Shown: piece after piece, positions 35,212-44,541 of the stretch
How the letters are laid out: each line of letters opens with the position of its first letter
Numbering within the stretch: the stretch's first letter is position 1
Source: Aequorivita soesokkakensis
GTDB taxonomy: Bacteria > Bacteroidota > Bacteroidia > Flavobacteriales > Flavobacteriaceae
Assembly (NCBI RefSeq): GCF_001641085.1
Contig: NZ_LXIE01000045.1
Location: forward strand, 1 to 64,000
Length of the DNA stretch: 64,000 nt
Reading direction: 5' to 3'
Notes under the pieces: model-generated
Told to the model about the DNA's origin: nothing
Databases searched by the model: none
The model's input: the letters and a program-made list of their open reading frames with translations, nothing else
Position numbers and translations under genes: made by a program

Positions 35212-38200
35212 CTATTCCTTGAGAAGGCGCTTTGTAATCTGTCCGTCCTTCCCTATTATTTTCACATAATAGGTTGCTGCGGCCAGTTGTTGTACGTCTA
35301 TCGATTTAACCGAGCCCATTCCTTGAAGGTCTGCTTTTTGAACCAATCTACCTCTTAGGTCGTAAATCTCCAGTGTTTGTAAATCAATCCCTTGTGGGTT
35401 GCTTATGTTCAACATGTTCTTAGTTGGAACAGGATACATCGCTATACTTCCAAAATCTTGGGAATAATTTCCTATACCCAGAATACTCTCTACGATAAGC
35501 TCAAACTCACAGGTGCCAGTGTTTCCGTATTCATCTGTCGCCGTGAGCGTGATGGTATATGTACCGTCTGATAATGGCGTACCCGCTGCAGGATCTTGGG
35601 TGGTAATGGTTACCGGATCTGTACAGTTGTCTATTGCTGTAGCTTCACCAGTTCCGAAGTAATCCGGAACGATGTAGAACAGATTACCAGCTCCCGGATC
35701 AACAGTTTGGTCAGCTGGGCAAGTAATTACGGGTGCCAGGAGATCAACTGCTGTTACTACTGCCGTACAGGTGGATAGGTTACCGTTATTATCCTGGCTG
35801 AATACCTGAACAGTAACCGGAGTTCCTATATCTGCACATGTAAATTCGGTAATATCAACCGCGACTGTTAAGATACCACAGGCATCATCGTTGGAAGCTA
35901 TCACATCACTTGGGTTAAGAGTTGCAGTTCCATCTGACCCGATTTCAATAGTGAAATCTTGGCAGACAAGCACTGGGCTTGTATTGTCCTCTACCGTTAC
36001 AATAGCGGTACAAGTTTCAGAGTTTCCGTTCACATCCGTTACGGTAAGTACAACTGTGTTGTCGCCTATGTTCGAGCAGTCGAAAGTGTCGATGTCAAGG
36101 CTATAGCTTGCAATGCCGCAGGCATCTGTGCTACCGTTGTCTATATCCGTTCCAAGAATAGTTACCGTTCCCGTTACGGGGTCAAGTTCCACGGTTATGT
36201 TTTGGCAAGCTACTACAGGTGCGGTCACGTCTTCAACCGTTACTATGGCGGTACAGGTGGAAACGTTGCCGTTTATATCTGTAACTGTCAAGATCACGTT
36301 GTTGTCCCCAACATTGGAACAGTCGAAGGTATCGATGTCAATTGATATACTCGCCACACCACATTGGTCGGTGCTGCCGCCGTCCACATCACTCGCAACA
36401 ATACTTGCATTACCAAATTCATCCAATTGGATGGTTATGTTTTGGCAGACCGCCACGGGAGCTTCGTTGTCAACCACCGTAATGATAAAGCTGCACGTAT
36501 TGGTGTTTCCGTTTACATCTGTTGCGGTGAACTCAATGGTGGTCGCCCCCACTGGGAACATACTTCCGCTTGGATCGCCCATAGTCTGTGCTACCGTTGC
36601 CACCCCACAGTTATCCGAAGTAATCGGCATTGGGAAGTTTACTATCGCGGAGCAGAAACCTGCGTCGGTGTTCACTGTAATGTTCGCGGGACAGGCTATA
36701 GCTGGTGGGATGCTGTCCTCAACCGTTACTATAGTAGTACAGGTGGAAACATTGCCGTTTACATCGGTTACTGTTAGGGTAACTGTGTTCGGGCCAACAT
36801 CACTACAATCAAAATCAGTAATATCTATTGTAGTGCTTGCAATTCCGCAAGCATCCGTACTTCCATTTTCAATATCTGCAACTGTAATACTTGCCATTCC
36901 GTTTGCATCCAGTTGGATGGTAAAAGGAGCGGCACAGTTTGCAACAGGTGGAATATTGTCCTCAACAGTTACAATGGTTGTACAGGTTGAAGTATTTCCA
37001 TTTACATCGGTTACCGTTAAAGTCACTGTATTTTGACCTACGTCTGCACAGGTGAAATCTGTAATGTCTATCGATGTGTTTGCAATTCCACAGGCATCTG
37101 TGCTTCCGTTCTCGATATCTGCAACTGTGATGCTTGCCATTCCGTTTGCATCCAGTTGGATGGTGAAAGGAGCGGCACAGTTTGCAACAGGTGGCACATT
37201 GTCCTCAACAGTTACAAGGGTTGTACAGGTTGAAGTATTTCCATTTACATCGGTTACCGTTAGAGTCACTGTATTTGGACCTACGTCTGCACAGGTGAAA
37301 TCTGTAATGTCTATCGATGTGTTTGCAATTCCACAGGCATCCGTGCTTCCGTTCTCGATATCTGCAACCGTGATGTTTGCCGTTCCGTTTGCATCCAGTT
37401 GGATGGTGAACGGTGCGGCACAGTTTGCGATAGGTGGCACATTGTCCTCAACAGTTACAATGGTTGTACAGGTTGAAGTATTTCCATTTACATCGGTGAC
37501 CGTTAAAGTCACTGTATTTGGACCTACGTCTGCACAGGTGAAATCTGTAATGTCTATCGATGTGTTTGCAATTCCACAGGCATCCGTGCTTCCGTTCTCG
37601 ATATCTGCAACTGTGATGCTTGCCATTCCATTGGCATCCAGTTGGATGGTGAAAGGAGCGGCACAGTTTGCCACGGGAGGTGTACTATCAACCACGGTAA
37701 TCGTAGTATTACATGTATCCGTCAGTGTTCCGTCACTAACAGTTAATGTAACATTGGTAACCCCAACAGGGTATGGACCGGCGGGACTAACGCTAAAAGT
37801 AAGTGGGTCGCCATCGGGATCGCTGGAGCCTCCATCAAAATCTGAAGCAACCGCATTGCCTTGGCAGTTTCCGTCTGCATTTACAGTTACGGACTGACAA
37901 ACTGCTACAGGGGGTTGATTACAAACTCCAAGAGGGTCTGTTACCGTAATTGTAACAGTACAGAAGGTTTGGTTTCCACTTAAATCTCGCGCACCAAATA
38001 TTCTGGTTACTGTGCCTAAATCGTTACAGGTTAATGTTTGAGAACCTCCACCATATAATACAACAGACATGTCTACAGCACAATTATCTGTTATTGGACT
38101 AATATTGTTAAATACAAAATTACCATCAATAAAAAATTCACCGTTTACGTCTAAAGCTACTGTTGGGTCATTACAAGTTAAAATAGGTCCAATATTATCT

Positions 38201-40506
38201 GAAACGGTAACCGTAGAAGTACAGGTAGAAGAATTCCCGTTTACATCTGTAACCGTAAGCGTAACCGTATTAGGCCCTATATCTGCACACGTAAAGCTGC
38301 TTGGCGAAACTGAAACTGACGCAACACCACAATTATCTGTAGAACCATTATTTATATCTGCTGCTGTAATACTTGCATTACCGGAAGCGTCCAAAAACAC
38401 CGTAGCATTCTGGCAAGTAGCAGTGGGTGGAATATTATCCTCAACAGTTACTGTTGTTGTGCAGGTAGATGTGTTTCCATTCACATCGGTTACAGTTAAT
38501 GTAACTGTGTTAGGCCCTATATTGGAGCAATTGAATATTGCAGGCGAACTAGATAATCCAGCAATCCCACAATTATCTGTAGAACCATTATCTATATCTG
38601 TTACAAAAACAATTGCAGATCCATTAGCATCTAACTGAACGGTGAATGGGGCCGCACAATTGGCTACGGGCGCTATATTATCTTCAACCGTTACCGTAGC
38701 GGTACAGGTATCAGAATTACCAGCTGCATCAGTTACCGTAAGTGTTACTGTATTAGTGCCCACATTAGCACAAGTGAATGTATTGGGGGAAACACTTAAT
38801 GTAAACGATCCTGAATCATCACTTGAACCTCCATCTACATCTGCAGGATTTAGTATAGCGTTGCCCGATGCATCTAATTGAATTGTAGCATTCATACAAA
38901 CTGCTATAGGCGGAGTTAAATCAGGAGGCAATACGCTGTAGCTACAACCAGATTTTGCAGTAGGCACAAATTCTACAGTATCACTGTTTATCCAATATTG
39001 TATATCATTAATAATTGCTGACAATTCAATGGCAGTTCCCGTAATTGGAAATCCGCCAGGCACTGCACTACAATCAAACTGCCAGTTATCAACCTCTGTA
39101 TCTGGAGTTCCAGCAACATAAAGTCTAATGGCGTTTACACCATTGGTTAATTGATCTGGCAACGCAGTTGTTGAATTTGAAGTATTTGCTCCATCCCAAT
39201 CGCCATCTGTTGTAACACCTGGATCAACATTACTATGTATTGCGGTAATAAAGTTAGGAGAAGCAGCTGTTCCTTGATAAGCAAATAGTTGATCTCCAAT
39301 AGAAGATAACACACTTGCCGACATGAAACTTCCGGGCAAAGTAACAATATCTCCTGCGCTCATTGCAGAAGAAGCGTACCAAGTTGCACTACCTTCACCG
39401 CCTGAACCTACGCAGGTTATTGTATTGGGGTTTGAAACACCGCAATCTGTAAATTTTATATTTGTACCAGCAATTATATCTTTTAAAATTATAAATGCAA
39501 AGCCGTCATTTCCATCTAGATTAAAACCCACAAAAGCAATATCGCCAGAGCTTAAAGTTGTGGAAGGTGGTTCGTTTATTGTTACAACTATAGTACACGT
39601 TGCGTTATTACCTGCTTCATCTGTTGCCGTTAAAACCACATTATAAACACCAACGCCAACCATAGTTCCAGCGGTTGGCGATTGTGTAATTGTTATGTTT
39701 GCAGGTATCGAAACATCATCTGTTGCAGAAGTACCGCTTACCAAATCCGGAATAGCAGCCATTCCATTAATCCCTGCTGTAATCGGTGCAGGTGTGGGAG
39801 CACAGGTAATTACAGGGGGAGTTGTATCTCCTCCTCCACTAATTGTAAATCCACAACCGGCTTCCAGTACAGGATTATAAGGTGTAGTATCACTGCTCAC
39901 CCAGTTTGCTCTATTATTTACAATAGCACGTATTTGGGCAGGGGTTCCCGAAACAGCTCCTCCAGCAAGAACACAACTAAACTGCCAGTTGTCAGACTCA
40001 GGCACCAGTCTTACGGCAGTTGATCCTGTAACCAAAGCATTTGGAAGTGCTGAAGTAGAATTGGAAGTTGCCGATCCGTCCCAATTCGCATCATCACCTG
40101 AAGTATCATTATACTGCAACCCAGCAATAAAAGTTGGAGCTGCGGTTGAGCCTTGAATTGCAAAAAGTTGATCGCCAATAGAACTATAGGCAGCCGGAAA
40201 TAACGGCCCCATATCAATAGTAACAACATCACCAGCAGTTCTAGCCAAACCTGAAGTCCATGTAAATTCGCCATCACCAGTTGTTGCAAAAAAACCGGTT
40301 CCATCATTCCAACCCATATCGGTAAAAATGATTGTGGTTGCAGCGTCTATATCTTTTAAAAGTACAAAGGCCACTGTATCGTCCGCATTTGTTGCTCCAT
40401 CTGAATTACTTCCAACAAAGGCAATATCTCCAGCTGTTAAAGCTGTTTGGCTATTCCCAATAATTGTTGCCAAAAGCATTGTTATTAGTAGGGTAATTTT
40501 TTTCAT
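35212..40506 (-). CDS. Giant T9SS-exported HYR-repeat surface protein
   Basis: 1764 residues. Signal peptide 1-19 (ending NSQ). Two copies of a beta-rich domain (about 24-215 and 318-520), each starting ALTAGDIAFVGSN- or LSSGDIAFVGFN-like. Then about 14 HYR/Ig-like repeats of about 80 residues, each ending in TVTLTVTDVNGNTSTCT- and VTVEDN-type motifs with conserved Cys. The C-terminal 80 residues form a T9SS type A sorting domain (YPVPTKNMLNISNPQ, then IYDLRGRLVQ and TYYVKIIGKDGQITKRLLKE). It is predicted to be secreted through the outer membrane, then cleaved and attached to the surface, acting in adhesion or matrix. Three internal repeats are nearly identical in DNA. Long antisense open frames opposite it are repeat artefacts. 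Confidence 0.93.
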   Translation of the reverse strand: MKKITLLITMLLATIIGNSQTALTAGDIAFVGSNSDGATNADDTVAFVLLKDIDAATTIIFTDMGWNDGTGFFATTGDGEFTWTSGLARTAGDVVTIDMGPLFPAAYSSIGDQLFAIQGSTAAPTFIAGLQYNDTSGDDANWDGSATSNSTSALPNALVTGSTAVRLVPESDNWQFSCVLAGGAVSGTPAQIRAIVNNRANWVSSDTTPYNPVLEAGCGFTISGGGDTTPPVITCAPTPAPITAGINGMAAIPDLVSGTSATDDVSIPANITITQSPTAGTMVGVGVYNVVLTATDEAGNNATCTIVVTINEPPSTTLSSGDIAFVGFNLDGNDGFAFIILKDIIAGTNIKFTDCGVSNPNTITCVGSGGEGSATWYASSAMSAGDIVTLPGSFMSASVLSSIGDQLFAYQGTAASPNFITAIHSNVDPGVTTDGDWDGANTSNSTTALPDQLTNGVNAIRLYVAGTPDTEVDNWQFDCSAVPGGFPITGTAIELSAIINDIQYWINSDTVEFVPTAKSGCSYSVLPPDLTPPIAVCMNATIQLDASGNAILNPADVDGGSSDDSGSFTLSVSPNTFTCANVGTNTVTLTVTDAAGNSDTCTATVTVEDNIAPVANCAAPFTVQLDANGSAIVFVTDIDNGSTDNCGIAGLSSSPAIFNCSNIGPNTVTLTVTDVNGNTSTCTTTVTVEDNIPPTATCQNATVFLDASGNASITAADINNGSTDNCGVASVSVSPSSFTCADIGPNTVTLTVTDVNGNSSTCTSTVTVSDNIGPILTCNDPTVALDVNGEFFIDGNFVFNNISPITDNCAVDMSVVLYGGGSQTLTCNDLGTVTRIFGARDLSGNQTFCTVTITVTDPLGVCNQPPVAVCQSVTVNADGNCQGNAVASDFDGGSSDPDGDPLTFSVSPAGPYPVGVTNVTLTVSDGTLTDTCNTTITVVDSTPPVANCAAPFTIQLDANGMASITVADIENGSTDACGIANTSIDITDFTCADVGPNTVTLTVTDVNGNTSTCTTIVTVEDNVPPIANCAAPFTIQLDANGTANITVADIENGSTDACGIANTSIDITDFTCADVGPNTVTLTVTDVNGNTSTCTTLVTVEDNVPPVANCAAPFTIQLDANGMASITVADIENGSTDACGIANTSIDITDFTCADVGQNTVTLTVTDVNGNTSTCTTIVTVEDNIPPVANCAAPFTIQLDANGMASITVADIENGSTDACGIASTTIDITDFDCSDVGPNTVTLTVTDVNGNVSTCTTIVTVEDSIPPAIACPANITVNTDAGFCSAIVNFPMPITSDNCGVATVAQTMGDPSGSMFPVGATTIEFTATDVNGNTNTCSFIITVVDNEAPVAVCQNITIQLDEFGNASIVASDVDGGSTDQCGVASISIDIDTFDCSNVGDNNVILTVTDINGNVSTCTAIVTVEDVTAPVVACQNITVELDPVTGTVTILGTDIDNGSTDACGIASYSLDIDTFDCSNIGDNTVVLTVTDVNGNSETCTAIVTVEDNTSPVLVCQDFTIEIGSDGTATLNPSDVIASNDDACGILTVAVDITEFTCADIGTPVTVQVFSQDNNGNLSTCTAVVTAVDLLAPVITCPADQTVDPGAGNLFYIVPDYFGTGEATAIDNCTDPVTITTQDPAAGTPLSDGTYTITLTATDEYGNTGTCEFELIVESILGIGNYSQDFGSIAMYPVPTKNMLNISNPQGIDLQTLEIYDLRGRLVQKADLQGMGSVKSIDVQQLAAATYYVKIIGKDGQITKRLLKE
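36715..37686 (-). repeat. Four 243-bp tandem repeats inside the HYR gene
   Basis: Unit starts at 36715, 36958, 37201 and 37444, exactly 243 bases (81 codons) apart. The last three units are nearly identical at DNA level and the first is more diverged, showing recent expansion or gene conversion. The unit encodes one HYR module. The exact period keeps frame, so copy number can change without breaking the protein. Short-read assembly may also miscount it. Confidence 0.88.
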
Positions 40507-40570
40507 AATTATTTTTTTATATTAAGTTCAATCTGGGGAGATTTTCTTTTAAAATAAGGGGTTTCTATTA

Positions 40571-41083
40571 TTAATTTCTTGAAGGAAAAATACCTACCAA
40601 TGCAATACAATAATTAATACATAAATAAGGGTTCTTTACCGCGAAGGGCTGATTTCCTCCCGCAGGCGCTACGCTATTTGTAGCCATAAGGACATCTGAT
40701 GAAGCCGAAAAGCTATTTGTACCATTTCCGGCCACATATGTCCCTGATGGAGAGTCTGTTGTTCCTTCTTCGGCAGCCTGTAGTTGATACTGATGGGTAT
40801 GGGCAGGCATATTTGTAGTAAGAAGGGTCACACTGTCTGAACCAGACATCTGCCCTTGTTGATAATTTGGTAAGCCTGGTCCTTGACCTGTATGTAGCGG
40901 AAAACGTCCACGAAGATCTGGCAAGCCAAAAGTGGTTTGTCCATTGCCTCCATACATAGTTCCCAATAGTGAAAAAAGCGCTGTGTTTTGGGAAATAGCC
41001 AATAATTGTCCATTACATTGAGCCCAGCCGCGTGGTGCAAAATTAAATCCGAATGCTTGAATTTGTCCGATAAATGGTTCCAT
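40571..41083 (-). CDS. Phage-tail-collar-domain protein (MdpB-like)
   Basis: 170 residues starting MEPFIGQIQAFGFNFAPRGW, the standard N-terminus of microcystin-dependent-protein / tail-collar proteins, followed by CNGQLLAISQNTALFSLLG, YGGNGQTTFGLPDLRGRFPL and MPAHTHQY. These proteins are found in phage tails and as stand-alone bacterial surface proteins. There are no other phage genes nearby, so this is a domesticated stand-alone copy, encoded between the giant surface protein and the intradiol-like protein on one strand. Confidence 0.85.
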   Translation of the reverse strand: MEPFIGQIQAFGFNFAPRGWAQCNGQLLAISQNTALFSLLGTMYGGNGQTTFGLPDLRGRFPLHTGQGPGLPNYQQGQMSGSDSVTLLTTNMPAHTHQYQLQAAEEGTTDSPSGTYVAGNGTNSFSASSDVLMATNSVAPAGGNQPFAVKNPYLCINYCIALVGIFPSRN

Positions 41084-41106
41084 GATATTTTAAGTTTTAG
41101 ATAAGG

Positions 41107-41658
41107 TTATATTGAAATATTAAATTGAATGTTTGAATAGCCCAAAAAGTTTTCTTTTTTTGGAAATAATTTTTCTCCGAGTTGTTGGTTTTTTTTCCAA
41201 TGTTCACAAGTAATGTGCGCCCCTGCATTATTCAAGATCAATTCCGTAAAATTGATTTTTTCAAAATTTGATATCTTAAAATAAATTCGCGCATTTTTAC
41301 CTTCTTCCCTATTGGGAAAATCGGTTATAAACTCATACTCTCCTTGTTCATCAGTCTGCAATTTTGCCCGGTGTCTGTATTTTGAAGAATTGGGGGAAAG
41401 ATGCCAAACTTCCACGACCGCATTCCTTATGGGAGTAGCACCATCATTTTCATATATAATTCCTTTTACTGCAACAGAGTTGTCACTAAAAATTCCAGTT
41501 CTTAAATCATTCTTGTCCTCAGCATAAGGATTATAACCCAAATAAGGATTTTCGGAGAAATTAAAAGCATTTGTAAGTGTGGGGGTCAATACAGCTAGCC
41601 CCGTTATGGCAAAAGCAGAATTGCGCATAAAGAGCCTTCGCGAAGTAGAGTTTTTCAT
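41107..41658 (-). CDS. Intradiol-dioxygenase-like exported protein, iron site degenerate
   Basis: 183 residues. The N-terminus STSRRLFMRNSAFAITGLAVL has a twin-Arg (Tat-like) leader. The rest follows the intradiol ring-cleavage dioxygenase fold (IIYENDGATPIRNAVVEVWHL, YRHRAKLQTDEQGEYEFIT). The segment that should read like RPAHIHF and supply the iron-binding His pair reads ARIYFKIS, and no equivalent His pair is visible. It is therefore probably not a catechol dioxygenase but a structural or binding relative. The tail-collar gene follows 23 bases downstream. Confidence 0.7.
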   Translation of the reverse strand: MKNSTSRRLFMRNSAFAITGLAVLTPTLTNAFNFSENPYLGYNPYAEDKNDLRTGIFSDNSVAVKGIIYENDGATPIRNAVVEVWHLSPNSSKYRHRAKLQTDEQGEYEFITDFPNREEGKNARIYFKISNFEKINFTELILNNAGAHITCEHWKKNQQLGEKLFPKKENFLGYSNIQFNISI

Positions 41659-41751
41659 GATTTGGTTGGTTAGGTTTTAAGAATCAATATTAAAATAGCT
41701 GATTCCTAAATATTTGTTAACGCAAGTTAAAAGTTATTAATGGAAACTTTA

Positions 41752-41767
41752 TACGTAGTACTACGTA
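41752..41767. promoter_or_regulatory. 16-bp perfect palindrome in a divergent promoter region
   Basis: TACGTAGTACTACGTA reads the same on both strands. It lies 94 bases upstream of the intradiol-like gene (minus) and 131 bases upstream of the histidine kinase gene (plus), a good position for a dimeric regulator operator. The regulator is unknown. Confidence 0.5.
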
Positions 41768-41867
41768 AATTGAAATTAGATATTCCTATATAAATTTCAT
41801 AATTAAAACGAGTATCCAAATATCCACACTTAAAACACTGGACCAGCGTTTTGGCACTTTATTTTGA

Positions 41868-41875
41868 TACCTTTG
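41868..41875 (+). promoter_or_regulatory. Possible -7 element of the kinase gene
   Basis: TACCTTTG matches TANNTTTG and lies 22 bases before the ATG at 41898. The nearest TTG is only 14 bases upstream, below the usual 17-23, so this is a weak call. Confidence 0.3.
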
Positions 41876-41897
41876 AAAAAACATTGAGAGTGCTTTT

Positions 41898-42986
41898 ATG
41901 ACTTTAGAAAAAAACCTTAAGGAGCGTATCAAAGAACTTACATGTTTGTATGAAGTTTCTTCCATTATCGTAAATAACGATTATAAAGAACTGGACAAAA
42001 CACTCTTTTCCATCGCGTTAAGTCTTCGGAAATCATTACAATTTAGCAAACATGCCACAGTTGAAATCAGTTCGGAACCGTTCCATCTCCTCTCTTCTAC
42101 ACTTCCGAAAAAAACCGTTTTTATTGAAAGCGTTATTACTATTTTCAATGAGCCGAAAGGATATATAAAAATCCATTATCCCGCAGATAAATTCACCAAA
42201 AAGGATTTTTTAAAAGAAGAAAAAAAACTGCTGAAAAACGTGGTAATCAACGTTGGTGATTTGTTGGAACGCGTCGCCATCCGCGAAAACGAAGCCATCG
42301 TAAAACGAAAAATGGAGCACGCGGACCGCTTGAGTATTTTGGGCGAAATAACCGCGGGAATAGCCCACGAGCTCAACACGCCGCTCGCCAATATTTTGGG
42401 CTTTGCCGAACTCTTAAAAAGCAAGGAATCAGAAAACACACAAAGTTGCCAAGACCTCGATAAGATTATAAACAGTGCCATTTTTTCACGCGAAGTAGTA
42501 AAAAAGCTGATGTTCTTCGCCTGCGAAATGCCACAGAATTTGGGGCAGACAGACATCATTCCCGTGATAAACGAAGCGATGAATTTGCTGGACCCAACGT
42601 TTAAAAAGAACGAAGTAAAATACAAAGTAATTCTCCCGAAAAGTCCCGTTTTATTGAAAGCGGATACAATTCAATTGACGCAGGTAATCTTCAATTTGGC
42701 ACTGAACGCAATTTACTTTTCCCCAAAAGATGGTTTGATAAAAATCATTTTGGAAGAAACAAAAAAGAAAATTGTACTTAAGATTTCCGATGAAGGACCG
42801 GGAATTTCGGCTGAAAACGTGCAGAAAATATTTCAACCTTTTTTTACAACAAAAACCGTTGGCGATGGTTCCGGTTTGGGATTGAGCGTTGTTCACGGAA
42901 TTATCCGCGCCCACCGTGGAACCATAGATTATCAACCAAATATTCCTAAGGGCGCCACTTTTATTATTACTTTTCCAAAACAATAA
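41898..42986 (+). CDS. Cytosolic sensor histidine kinase
   Basis: 362 residues without membrane segments. An N-terminal GAF-like sensor region (about 1-130, with LYEVSSIIVNNDYKELDK) is followed by a HisKA domain with the phospho-acceptor H157 in AGIAHELNTPLANILGFAE. An HATPase_c domain with FNLALNAIYFSPKDG (N box), ISDEGPGI, FFTTKTVGDGSGLGLS and GIIRAHRGTI comes last. It is the NtrB-like partner of the sigma-54 activator encoded six bases downstream. Being soluble, it must sense an intracellular signal such as redox, nitrogen or a cofactor. The ligand is unknown. Confidence 0.9.
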   Translation: MTLEKNLKERIKELTCLYEVSSIIVNNDYKELDKTLFSIALSLRKSLQFSKHATVEISSEPFHLLSSTLPKKTVFIESVITIFNEPKGYIKIHYPADKFTKKDFLKEEKKLLKNVVINVGDLLERVAIRENEAIVKRKMEHADRLSILGEITAGIAHELNTPLANILGFAELLKSKESENTQSCQDLDKIINSAIFSREVVKKLMFFACEMPQNLGQTDIIPVINEAMNLLDPTFKKNEVKYKVILPKSPVLLKADTIQLTQVIFNLALNAIYFSPKDGLIKIILEETKKKIVLKISDEGPGISAENVQKIFQPFFTTKTVGDGSGLGLSVVHGIIRAHRGTIDYQPNIPKGATFIITFPKQ

Positions 42987-42991
42987 AGCCA

Positions 42992-44308
42992 ATGCTGCAA
43001 AAGGAAAACATACTGATAGTAGATGACGATATCAACATTTTGGAGCTGCTTCAGCGGCATCTACATTCGTTGGATTATCACACTTATAAAGCAATATCCG
43101 TAAAGGAAGCCGTCACCATTTTGCGCGACACCGAAATAGATTTATTGATTACCGATCTAAAAATGCCCGAAGTGGACGGTTTCCAGCTCATTCAATTTGC
43201 TTCGGAACATTACCCGAATATGCCAAAATTGGTGGTTACGGGTTATCCTTCGGTACAGGATGCGCTTTCTGCCATAAAATCGGGCGCTGTGGATTATTTG
43301 GTGAAACCATTTACGAAAGAGGAATTGAAACAGGGCGTTTTAAAATCGCTTTCCACAAAAACAAAACGAAAAACCGCAATCGAAACTTCCGATGTAAAAA
43401 AATACAACGAAATAATTGGTGAAAGCGAAGCCATTAAAAACGTAACCCAAATAATTGAACGTGTAAAAGACAATAAAGCCACCATTTTCATAAGCGGTGA
43501 AAGCGGTACGGGAAAAGAGCTTGTGGCGCGTTCCATTCATTACAACGGAAAATTTTCGCGTGCGCCCTTTATTGCGGTGAACTGCGGTGGAATTCCCGAA
43601 AATCTATTGGAATCGGAACTTTTTGGGTACGTAAAAGGCGCCTTTACTGGAGCCAACGACAATCGCGAAGGATTTTTCCAAGCGGCCGAAGGCGGAACTA
43701 TTTTCCTCGATGAAATTGGGAATGCTTCCCTTTCGGTGCAATCCAGACTTTTACGGGTTTTGCAGGAAAAGGAAGTGGTTAAAGTTGGCTCGCGAAAAAC
43801 TGAAAAAATAGATGTCCGCGTTATTGCTGCAACCAATAGCAATCTGAAAGAAATGATTGCAAAGGAAACATTTCGGGAAGACCTTTTTTACAGATTGACG
43901 GTCGTGGAAATTGATGTACCGCCTCTTCGGGAGCGAAAGGAAGATATTCCGTTGTTAGCTGATAAATTCCTTTTTAAATATGGCAACGAATACAAAGACC
44001 GATACATAACTATTGACACTGAAGCGCAAGCCCTTTTGCAGCGTTATGATTGGCCGGGCAATATTCGGGAATTGGAAAATGTAATTCAGCGCGCCGTGAT
44101 AATGTGTGACAGAACAATAGGCATAAAAGATTTGCCCGAGACCTTAAAATACCAAATAAACTTTCCTGAAGATGGACTCCTTTCCTTAAAGGAAATGGAG
44201 AAGAAATACATCCAAAAAGTACTTGCCGCAACTGACAACAACCAAACCAAAGCTGCAGAAATACTTAAAATAGACCGCAAAACACTACGCGGGAAAACGA
44301 AAGAATAA
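42992..44308 (+). CDS. NtrC-family sigma-54-dependent response regulator
   Basis: 438 residues. The receiver domain (about 1-120) has IVDDDINI, the phosphorylation Asp D55 in LLITDLKMP, and LVKPF. The AAA+ domain (about 145-375) has Walker A GESGTGKE, GAFTGA (the loop that contacts sigma-54), Walker B IFLDEIGNA and RLLRVLQEKEV. A C-terminal Fis-type HTH (QTKAAEILKIDRKTLRGK) follows and ends slightly shorter than in NtrC. Activates sigma-54 promoters when phosphorylated; a near-consensus sigma-54 site lies 190 bases downstream of its stop, in front of the Cys-rich gene and gdhA. It pairs with the kinase six bases upstream. Confidence 0.95.
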   Translation: MLQKENILIVDDDINILELLQRHLHSLDYHTYKAISVKEAVTILRDTEIDLLITDLKMPEVDGFQLIQFASEHYPNMPKLVVTGYPSVQDALSAIKSGAVDYLVKPFTKEELKQGVLKSLSTKTKRKTAIETSDVKKYNEIIGESEAIKNVTQIIERVKDNKATIFISGESGTGKELVARSIHYNGKFSRAPFIAVNCGGIPENLLESELFGYVKGAFTGANDNREGFFQAAEGGTIFLDEIGNASLSVQSRLLRVLQEKEVVKVGSRKTEKIDVRVIAATNSNLKEMIAKETFREDLFYRLTVVEIDVPPLRERKEDIPLLADKFLFKYGNEYKDRYITIDTEAQALLQRYDWPGNIRELENVIQRAVIMCDRTIGIKDLPETLKYQINFPEDGLLSLKEMEKKYIQKVLAATDNNQTKAAEILKIDRKTLRGKTKE

Positions 44309-44336
44309 ATACAAAAAACACCAAAATTCAAATTCC

Positions 44337-44364
44337 AAATTCCAAAGAAGTCTTTTTGGAATTT
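44337..44364 (+). terminator. Hairpin after the response regulator
   Basis: AAATTCCAAA (44337-44346) and TTTGGAATTT (44355-44364), a perfect ten-base stem, but followed by only a short T-rich stretch, so terminator strength is uncertain. Confidence 0.5.
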
Positions 44365-44393
44365 CATTTCACTGGGTAATTTCTCCCCAATGC

Positions 44394-44405
44394 GGAATAT
44401 ATTCC
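44394..44405. promoter_or_regulatory. Candidate upstream activator site
   Basis: GGAATATATTCC is a perfect 12-base palindrome centred about 105 bases upstream of the sigma-54 -24/-12 element. That is the usual distance for binding of an NtrC-type activator. This is inference from symmetry and spacing. Confidence 0.4.
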
Positions 44406-44497
44406 CCAACTGCTTCATTAAGAATATTACATCTGCAAAAATATAATGTACTTTTAATCAATTGTTTGCAGATTATTTTCAAAATAATTCCAGTTAA

Positions 44498-44512
44498 TGG
44501 CATACAGGTTGC
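44498..44512 (+). promoter_or_regulatory. Sigma-54 promoter (-24/-12) upstream of the Cys-rich gene and gdhA
   Basis: TGGCATACAGGTTGC matches the sigma-54 consensus TGGCACG-N4-TTGC, with GG and GC at correct spacing. It ends 29 bases before the ATG of the small Cys-rich gene. The sigma-54 activator gene lies immediately upstream, which makes the assignment stronger than the sequence alone. Confidence 0.75.
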
Positions 44513-44541
44513 CAAATAGGAATTGCAAATAATAAGTAACT

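Noticed and set aside
36113..38638. Long antisense open frames (up to about 300 codons) opposite the HYR protein
   Set aside because: They arise from the repetitive composition of the giant gene, have no start context or known domain, and lie in an exact antisense frame.
40571..41083. Prophage remnant based on the tail-collar gene
   Set aside because: No integrase, capsid, portal or other tail genes are nearby and such stand-alone proteins are common in Bacteroidota.
41852..41868. Second sigma-54 promoter (TGGCACTTTATTTTGA) before the kinase gene
   Set aside because: The -12 GC is missing at the required spacing; a TANNTTTG element overlaps the region instead.
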